34,301 nt of DNA from assembly GCA_035266845.1 (NCBI GenBank), contig DATFMP010000056.1, positions 1 through 34,301 on the forward strand. The letters are read 5' to 3'. A program made the translations under genes and the position numbers. Source of the stretch: DATFMP01 sp035266845. Lineage in GTDB: Bacteria > SAR324 > JACQKK01. Shown piece after piece: positions 29,769 to 34,301 of the stretch. Below the pieces are notes generated by a model. That model did not search any database, was not told the origin of the DNA, and saw nothing but the letters and a program-made list of their open reading frames with translations. How positions within the stretch are numbered: position 1 is the stretch's first letter; each line of letters begins with the position of its first letter.

Positions 29769-31177
29769 TCGCGCTCGTGCACGCGCTGCCGCTGCTGATG
29801 TTTGCCGCGCTGGCCCTGCTGTTGTTCAGCGGGCTGCCGGTGGCCATCGCCCTGGCGGGTGTGGGCCTGGGTTTCTTCGCCCTGGGCGCGGGGCTGGGGC
29901 TGGTGCACCCGGCGGACCTGAGCCTGATCCACCTGCGCATCTGGGGCAATCTGGCGGCGGACGAGGACCTGATCTACCCTGCCGTGCCGGCGCTGCTGTT
30001 CATGGGCGCGGCCCTGGAGCAAAGCGGCATCGCCCACGAGCTGCTCGCGGCCCTGAGCCGCGCATCGCGGCGGGTGCCGGGGCACCTGCCCATCGCCGTG
30101 ACCCTGCTGGGCGTGCTGTTGGCGCCCACGGCCGGGCTGGTGGGGGCCTCCGTGACGACCCTGGCCCTGATCGCCCTGCCCAGCCTGCTGGACCAGGGCT
30201 ATGGGCGCCCCTACGCCACGGGCGTCGTGGCGGCGGCCGGCACGCTGGGCATCGTGTTCCCGCCGGCGATTCTTCTGTTCTTCATGGCCCAGGCGCTGGG
30301 CGTGCAGGTGCCGGTGCTGTTCATGGGCATGGTGGTGCCGGCCCTGCTGCTGCTGGCGTTGCAGCTCGCCTGTCACGTGGCCGTGGGCCTGCGGCCCGGT
30401 GCGCCGGGGCGGACGGTTCCGCCGGCGGACGAGGCCGAGAGCTGGCCGCGCCTGCTGCTGGCGCTGGGTCGCAGCGGCGTGCTGCCCCTGCTGCTGCTGG
30501 GCGTGGTGTTCGGCTCCATCATCGCCGGGCTGGCCACGCCGCTGGAATCCGGGGCGCTGGGGGCCGTGGGCGCACTGGGCGTGGCGGCGCTGCACGGCAC
30601 GTTCAGCCGGCGCTTCCTGCGCGAGGTGCTGGTGCGCACGACGGTCGTCACGGGCATGGTGTTCTTCGTCGTCATCGGCGCCACCGTGTTCTCCTTCGTG
30701 TTCGTCCTGCTGGGCGGGCCGGGGCTGGTCACGGGTGGGCTGGAGGGCCTGCGGCTGGGGCCCTGGGGCGTGCTGCTGGCCACCATGGGCATTGTGCTGG
30801 TGCTGGGCTTCTTCATCGACTGGATCGAGATCCTGCTGATCTTCTTCCCGATCCTGGTGCCGCTGCTGATGCGGCAGGACTTTGGCGCGTGGCTGGGCGC
30901 GCCCTGGCGCATCCCGGCGTGGATCGGCGTGCTGCTGACCCTGAACCTGCAAAGCTCGTTCATCACGCCGCCGTTCGGCTTCTCGCTGTTCTTTGTGAAG
31001 GGCGCCGCGCCGGAGGGCGTCAGCATGGGGGACGTGTACCGGGGCATCGTGCCATTCGTGCTGGTGCAGCTTGTTGTGATCGCGCTGGTGCTGGCCTTCC
31101 CGCTGCTGGCCACCTGGCTGCCCGACCACGTGCTGCGCACGCCGCAGGTGCTGCTGCCCAACTTCACAGGCGATTAG
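29765..31177 (+). CDS. dctM: TRAP transporter large permease (DctM type)
   Basis: The 470-residue protein is almost wholly hydrophobic, with about 12 membrane segments. Family landmarks include LFSGLPVAIALAGVG near the N-terminus, VPALLFMGAALEQSG, GVLLAPTAGLVGASVTTLALIALP, GTLGIVFPPAILL and, late, IDWIEILLIFFPILVPLL and LQSSFITPPFGFSLFF. These match the subfamily often labelled mannitol/chloroaromatic or dicarboxylate TRAP permeases. GGGAG lies six bases before the ATG at 29765. The solute is unknown because specificity sits in the missing binding protein; an organic acid used by a nearby catabolic region is a guess only. Confidence 0.93.
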   Translation: MIALVHALPLLMFAALALLLFSGLPVAIALAGVGLGFFALGAGLGLVHPADLSLIHLRIWGNLAADEDLIYPAVPALLFMGAALEQSGIAHELLAALSRASRRVPGHLPIAVTLLGVLLAPTAGLVGASVTTLALIALPSLLDQGYGRPYATGVVAAAGTLGIVFPPAILLFFMAQALGVQVPVLFMGMVVPALLLLALQLACHVAVGLRPGAPGRTVPPADEAESWPRLLLALGRSGVLPLLLLGVVFGSIIAGLATPLESGALGAVGALGVAALHGTFSRRFLREVLVRTTVVTGMVFFVVIGATVFSFVFVLLGGPGLVTGGLEGLRLGPWGVLLATMGIVLVLGFFIDWIEILLIFFPILVPLLMRQDFGAWLGAPWRIPAWIGVLLTLNLQSSFITPPFGFSLFFVKGAAPEGVSMGDVYRGIVPFVLVQLVVIALVLAFPLLATWLPDHVLRTPQVLLPNFTGD

Positions 31178-31251
31178 GCACAGTCCCGGACGTGCGACCC
31201 AGGCGCCCGGGCAGCCGGGCCGCTGAGGCCACGTCGGCGCAACCGATTCGC

Positions 31252-31257
31252 TATGCT
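31252..31257 (+). promoter_or_regulatory. -10-like box upstream of the alpha/beta hydrolase gene
   Basis: TATGCT (four of six) lies 30 bp before the ATG at 31287. I find no convincing -35 box 16-18 bp upstream, so this is weak. Confidence 0.22.
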
Positions 31258-31286
31258 GGACCCGGATCAGGGAGCATCCTGCTGCC

Positions 31287-32123
31287 ATGACGAGGCTGAC
31301 GACACGCATGCTCACCCTGCTTGCCATTGTGCTGGGCGCCGGACTGCTTCTGGTGCTGGGCCTGCGCTGGGTGGAGCCGCACCTGGTCTACTTCCCCACC
31401 GGCCCCGTGGCGTACACGCCCGCGGATGCCGGCATGGCCTTCCGCAACGTGGCCATCCCCACCGCCGACGGCGAGACCCTGCGCGCGTGGTGGATTCCCG
31501 CCGAGGCCGCGCCACCGGATGCGCCGGTGCTGCTGTTCTTCCACGGCAACGCGGGCAGCCGCGAGGGGCGCCTGCACAATCTGCGGGGCCTGCACCGCGC
31601 CGGCATCTCGGTGCTCATCTTCGACTATCGCGGCTACGGCGGCTCCACGGGCGCGCCCTCCGAGCGCGGCCTGTACCGCGACGGCGAGGCGGCTGCGGAC
31701 TGGCTGCGGCAGGAGGTGGGGGCGCGCCCCATCGTGTACTTCGGGCGCTCACTAGGCGGCGCCGTGGCCGCGCACGTGGCCCTCACGCGCCCGCCCGCGG
31801 CCCTGATCCTGGAGTCCACCTTCACCAGCGCGCGCGACATGGCCCGGCGCGTGCTGCCGCTGCCCGGCATTGCGCTCGTGATGCGCTCGCGCTTCGACGT
31901 GCTGGGGGCCGTGCGGCAGTGGCGCGGACCGCTGCTGATGATTCACGGGGAGGCGGACGAAGTGGTGCCCTTCCCGCTGGGCCGGCGCCTGTTCGAGGTG
32001 GCGGCGGGCCCGGACAAGGCCTTCCACGCCGTGCCGGGCGGGCACCACAACGATACCTACGAGCGCGCCGGGGCGGCCTACTGGCGCTGGCTGCGGGAGT
32101 TCGTCGAGCGGGTGGGGCGGTAG
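31287..32123 (+). CDS. Membrane-anchored alpha/beta hydrolase (YfhR/ABHD13-like)
   Basis: The 278-residue protein has an N-terminal anchor (about 9-27, LTLLAIVLGAGLLLVLGL) and a serine-hydrolase domain. Visible residues are the oxyanion strand FFHGNAGS (85-91), nucleophile Ser155 in GRSLGG, Asp224 in HGEADEVVP and His254 in GGHHNDTY. FDYRGYGGSTGAPSE is typical of the YfhR/ABHD12-17 group of acyl-ester and thioester hydrolases. The substrate is unknown; lipid or acyl-protein esters are likely in this group. The orientation of the domain, cytoplasmic or periplasmic, cannot be fixed from sequence. GGAG lies 12 bases before the ATG, a little far. Confidence 0.88.
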   Translation: MTRLTTRMLTLLAIVLGAGLLLVLGLRWVEPHLVYFPTGPVAYTPADAGMAFRNVAIPTADGETLRAWWIPAEAAPPDAPVLLFFHGNAGSREGRLHNLRGLHRAGISVLIFDYRGYGGSTGAPSERGLYRDGEAAADWLRQEVGARPIVYFGRSLGGAVAAHVALTRPPAALILESTFTSARDMARRVLPLPGIALVMRSRFDVLGAVRQWRGPLLMIHGEADEVVPFPLGRRLFEVAAGPDKAFHAVPGGHHNDTYERAGAAYWRWLREFVERVGR

Positions 32124-32155
32124 GGGCCAAGCCTCTAGGACGAGTGAGGACCAAG

Positions 32156-32255
32156 GTGGGCGTGGCCTTGCCCGCAAACAGGGTCCAGGGAGCGCGCTCC
32201 CTGGTGGGGGTATGGGGGCAAAGCCCCCAGGGCCGAACCGCCTTTCGACAACAGC
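32156..32255 (-). repeat. Hairpin-rich 3' element, copy 3 (after hldE)
   Basis: It contains a perfect 20-bp palindrome (CCAGGGAGCG with CGCTCCCTGG, 32185-32204) and the hairpin TGGGGGC/GCCCCCA (32213-32229), flanked by CTTGCCCGCAAAC. It matches copy 1 at 2311 in order and orientation. On the minus strand it starts at the hldE stop; it also follows the alpha/beta hydrolase on the other strand. Confidence 0.72.
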
Positions 32256-33695
32256 CTAGCGTTGATGATTGGCCACGATGCGGTCGATCAGGCCGCTGGT
32301 GGAGCGGCCTTCCTGGAGGGGGATGAGGGCCACCTCGCCACCCCATTCCGCCAGCAGATCGTGCCCCACCACCGTCTCCACGGTGTAGTCCGCGCCCTTG
32401 GTGAGCACGTGGGGCCGCACGGCGCGGATCAGGTCGAGCGGGGTGTCCTGCTCGAAGATCACCACGTAGTCCACGCAGGCCAGGGCGGACAGCAGGTGGG
32501 CGCGGTCCTCCTCGCCGATGACGGGGCGGGTGGGGCCCTTCAGGCGGCGCACGGAGGCGTCGGAGTTCAGCCCCACGATGAGCAGGTCGCCGCGGTCCCG
32601 GGAGGCCTGCAGGTAGCCGATGTGCCCGGCGTGCAGCAGGTCGAAGCAGCCGTTGGTGAACACGATGCGCTTGCCCTCGGCCCGCAGGCGATCGGCCAGG
32701 GCACCGATCTCGTCCGCGCCGTAGAGCTTGCGTACGCCGCCCGCGAAGTCCAACAGCTCGGACACGGTGACGGTGGCGGTGCCGACCTTGCCCACCACGA
32801 TGCCCGCGGCCAGGTTGGCCAGCTCCACGCACTCGAAGAACGGCCGCCCCGCGAAGAGCAATGCCCCCAGCAGGCTGATGAACGTGTCGCCCGCGCCCGT
32901 GACGTCGTACACCTCCCGCGCCCGCGCCGGCAGGAAGCGGTGCTCTCCGGCGGTGGTGAGGCCCAGCACGCCATGGGCCCCGCGCGTGATGCACAGCGCG
33001 TCCGTGGCCAGCTCCGATTGCAGGCGCTGCGCAGCCTCCAGGGCGCCGGCCTCGTCGCGGATGGTCAGCCCCGTGACCGTGGAGGCCTCCAGCTCGTTCG
33101 GTGTGAGACAGGTGGCGCCGCGGTAGCGGGTGTAGTCGCGGCCCTTGGGATCCACCACCACCGGCTTGCCCGCCGCGCGGCAGGCGCCGATGATGCGCTG
33201 GCACAGCTCCGGCGTGAGCAGGCCCTTGCCGTAGTCGGAGAGGATCACGCCGTCGTAGCCGCCCAGGGCGCCCTCCAGCCAGTCCCCCAGGCCCGTCTGG
33301 GCCTCGGCCGGGATGGCGTCGGCCGATTCCCAGTCGCAGCGCAGCAGTTGCTGGTTCTGGGCCATCACTCGCACCTTGACCGTGGTGGGGCGGCCCGGCA
33401 CGGCCTGCACACCCGCAGCGTCCACCCCCAGCGCGGCCAGATCGGCGCCCAGCCGGCGGCCGGCGTCGTCATCGCCCACCAGTCCGCACACGCCCACGCG
33501 GCAGCCCAGCGCGGCCAGGTTGTGCACCACGTTGGCCGCGCCGCCCAGGCGCGTCTCCTCGCGCCGGATGCGCACGACGGGCACGGGCGCCTCGGGCGAG
33601 ATGCGCTCCGCCTCGCCCCACTGATAGCGGTCCACCATCAGGTCGCCCACGACCAGCGCGCGCACCTGGGTCAGCCGTTCCAGCGCCTCCTTCAC
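32256..33695 (-). CDS. hldE: Bifunctional heptose-7-phosphate kinase / heptose-1-phosphate adenylyltransferase
   Basis: The 479-residue protein matches the two-domain HldE of E. coli in length. Residues 1-320 are a ribokinase-type domain with LGGAANVVHNL (50-60) and catalytic Asp270 in GAGDTF. Residues about 343-479 are a nucleotidyltransferase with TNGCFDLLHAGH (347-358), LNSDASVRRLKGPTRP and QEGRSTSGLI. It makes ADP-D-glycero-D-manno-heptose for the inner core of lipopolysaccharide, in the cytoplasm. The start is a GTG at 33695 with GGAGG just before it and AGGAGGA further up; the ATG at 33905 would overlap the divergent gene and add an unrelated tail. A TATACG box (33778-33773) is a possible promoter. 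Confidence 0.95.
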   Translation of the reverse strand: MKEALERLTQVRALVVGDLMVDRYQWGEAERISPEAPVPVVRIRREETRLGGAANVVHNLAALGCRVGVCGLVGDDDAGRRLGADLAALGVDAAGVQAVPGRPTTVKVRVMAQNQQLLRCDWESADAIPAEAQTGLGDWLEGALGGYDGVILSDYGKGLLTPELCQRIIGACRAAGKPVVVDPKGRDYTRYRGATCLTPNELEASTVTGLTIRDEAGALEAAQRLQSELATDALCITRGAHGVLGLTTAGEHRFLPARAREVYDVTGAGDTFISLLGALLFAGRPFFECVELANLAAGIVVGKVGTATVTVSELLDFAGGVRKLYGADEIGALADRLRAEGKRIVFTNGCFDLLHAGHIGYLQASRDRGDLLIVGLNSDASVRRLKGPTRPVIGEEDRAHLLSALACVDYVVIFEQDTPLDLIRAVRPHVLTKGADYTVETVVGHDLLAEWGGEVALIPLQEGRSTSGLIDRIVANHQR

Positions 33696-33774
33696 GGGCC
33701 TCCGCTCCTCCTGTGGGCCCCCCGCGGGCGGGGGCTGCGCTCGGCAGCGGCTCGCACCCGGGCGGGGATTGCCG

Positions 33775-33830
33775 TATAGTGGTGAGCCGGACGCGACACG
33801 CAAGGGGGGCGCGCGTCCGGACAGCCTTTT
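33775..33830 (+). promoter_or_regulatory. -10 box followed at once by a strong hairpin and a short T run
   Basis: TATAGT (33775-33780) is followed by the perfect 9-bp stem CCGGACGCG/CGCGTCCGG (33787-33795 and 33812-33820) and then ACAGCCTTTT. Read forward, a transcript begun here would fold this stem first and meet a terminator-like end before the YdjM-type gene at 33892. The -35 region is poor. A TTGACA at 33854-33859 lies further on but has no matching -10. Confidence 0.35.
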
Positions 33831-33891
33831 AGGCATACACTGAATCGGCGGGCTTGACACGGACCCCCGCCCCGGAGCCAGCAATCCCGCC

Positions 33892-34301
33892 ATGATCACC
33901 CCCAACCACGGGCTGTCCGGCTATGTGTGTGCGCAGGTGGCCCTGCCCCTGCTGCGGCGCCGCTCGCCCGTCTCCCCGCGCGCCCTCGGCGTGGCCATCA
34001 CGCTGGGCGCGATGGTGCCCGACCTGGACATCCTCTCGCGCGTCATCGTGGGGCGGGCTGCCTACTTCAGCGGCCTGTGGTATGCCCACCGCGGCGTCTC
34101 GCACTCCATCGTGGGCACGCTGCTGCTGGCGCTGATCCTGGCCGCGCTGCTGTATCGTCCACTGGTGCCGCGGGACACGCCGCGGCCCTGGACCGCGTTT
34201 GCGTGGCTGGCCGGCTTTGCCTGGGCCGGGGGCCTGCTGCACATCTTCGGCGACCTGTTCACGCCGGGCTGGCAGATGCCGGTGTTCTGGCCGCTTGCCG
34301 T
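33892..34301 (+). CDS. YdjM/DUF457-family inner-membrane metal-dependent hydrolase (3' end outside window)
   Basis: The frame is open from the ATG at 33892 to the window end (136 complete codons), so the gene is cut. It starts MITPNHGLSGYVCAQ and shows the family's DxD and His motifs: MVPDLDILSR (about 41-50), YAHRGVSHSIVG (65-76) and LLHIFGDLFTPGW (about 116-128). Membrane segments are predicted at about 77-91 and 102-118. The family is annotated as LexA-regulated, membrane-bound and metal-dependent in E. coli (YdjM), but its reaction is not established. It diverges from hldE with a 196-bp gap that holds a hairpin. No strong ribosome binding site is seen; GGAG lies 14 bases before the ATG. 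Confidence 0.82.
   Translation, partial: MITPNHGLSGYVCAQVALPLLRRRSPVSPRALGVAITLGAMVPDLDILSRVIVGRAAYFSGLWYAHRGVSHSIVGTLLLALILAALLYRPLVPRDTPRPWTAFAWLAGFAWAGGLLHIFGDLFTPGWQMPVFWPLA

Noticed and set aside
29423..31327. 634-residue minus-strand ORF opposite the TRAP permeases
   Set aside because: Composition is the antisense image of a Leu/Val-rich membrane protein (Gln/His rich), with no homology.
33854..33859. TTGACA as the -35 box of the YdjM-type gene
   Set aside because: A perfect hexamer, but the region 16-18 bp downstream holds no -10-like sequence.
1..34301. Mobile elements, tRNA genes, toxin-antitoxin or defence genes
   Set aside because: I looked on both strands and found no transposase, integrase, cloverleaf, restriction or nuclease cluster that I could support.

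Overview
The window is one very GC-rich stretch of a Gram-negative chromosome. lpxK and hldE (lipid A and heptose synthesis), mltA (a lipoprotein murein transglycosylase) and several exported proteins point to a diderm that makes lipopolysaccharide. I cannot name the lineage from sequence reading alone; a proteobacterium-like or related uncultured diderm fits best. There is no tRNA, rRNA, CRISPR array, transposase or phage gene. Coding is dense, and most long ORFs on the opposite strands are shadows caused by the high GC.

Bases 1-12093 carry a partial + strand gene and then a long run of minus-strand genes. The run holds an enoyl-CoA hydratase-fold protein that lacks both catalytic glutamates, a metallo-beta-lactamase-fold hydrolase, an SH3-domain membrane protein, a COG2159 amidohydrolase, a mandelate racemase/enolase-type enzyme, a malate/lactate-type dehydrogenase, a DapA-family aldolase or dehydratase, a short-chain dehydrogenase, and three paralogues of the 2-keto-4-pentenoate hydratase / 4-oxalocrotonate decarboxylase superfamily, with a DUF1499 membrane protein between two of them. 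Together these look like a catabolic region for a sugar acid or aromatic-derived acid whose substrate is unknown.

Bases 12349-15581 (+) encode a YbbA/YbbP-type ABC ATPase and a large FtsX-type permease, with overlapping genes. Bases 15674-16391 (-) hold a 30-residue single-pass membrane protein, too short for ordinary gene calling, and a small exported protein. Bases 16666-22395 (-) form a housekeeping and envelope cluster transcribed in the order FG-GAP protein, lpxK, def, DUF192, tmk, holB, with overlaps or a 1-base gap at three junctions. mltA (+) diverges from it.

Bases 24233-31177 (+) carry a soluble hybrid histidine kinase whose HPt-like domain has lost its histidine, a 946-residue biotin carboxylase fused to a biotin carrier domain, and TRAP transporter small and large permeases. 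An alpha/beta hydrolase follows (+), then a bifunctional hldE (-), and divergent from that a partial YdjM/DUF457 membrane protein that runs off the window.

Three patterns cross the window. Stops are mostly TAG (18 of 30 visible), usually followed by G. An intergenic element of about 80 bp with GTCAT...ATGAC ends occurs four times. A second hairpin-rich element recurs at the 3' ends of genes. Several upstream regions share a -10-like TAGGCT or TATAGT hexamer with a plausible -35 box 17-18 bp away.
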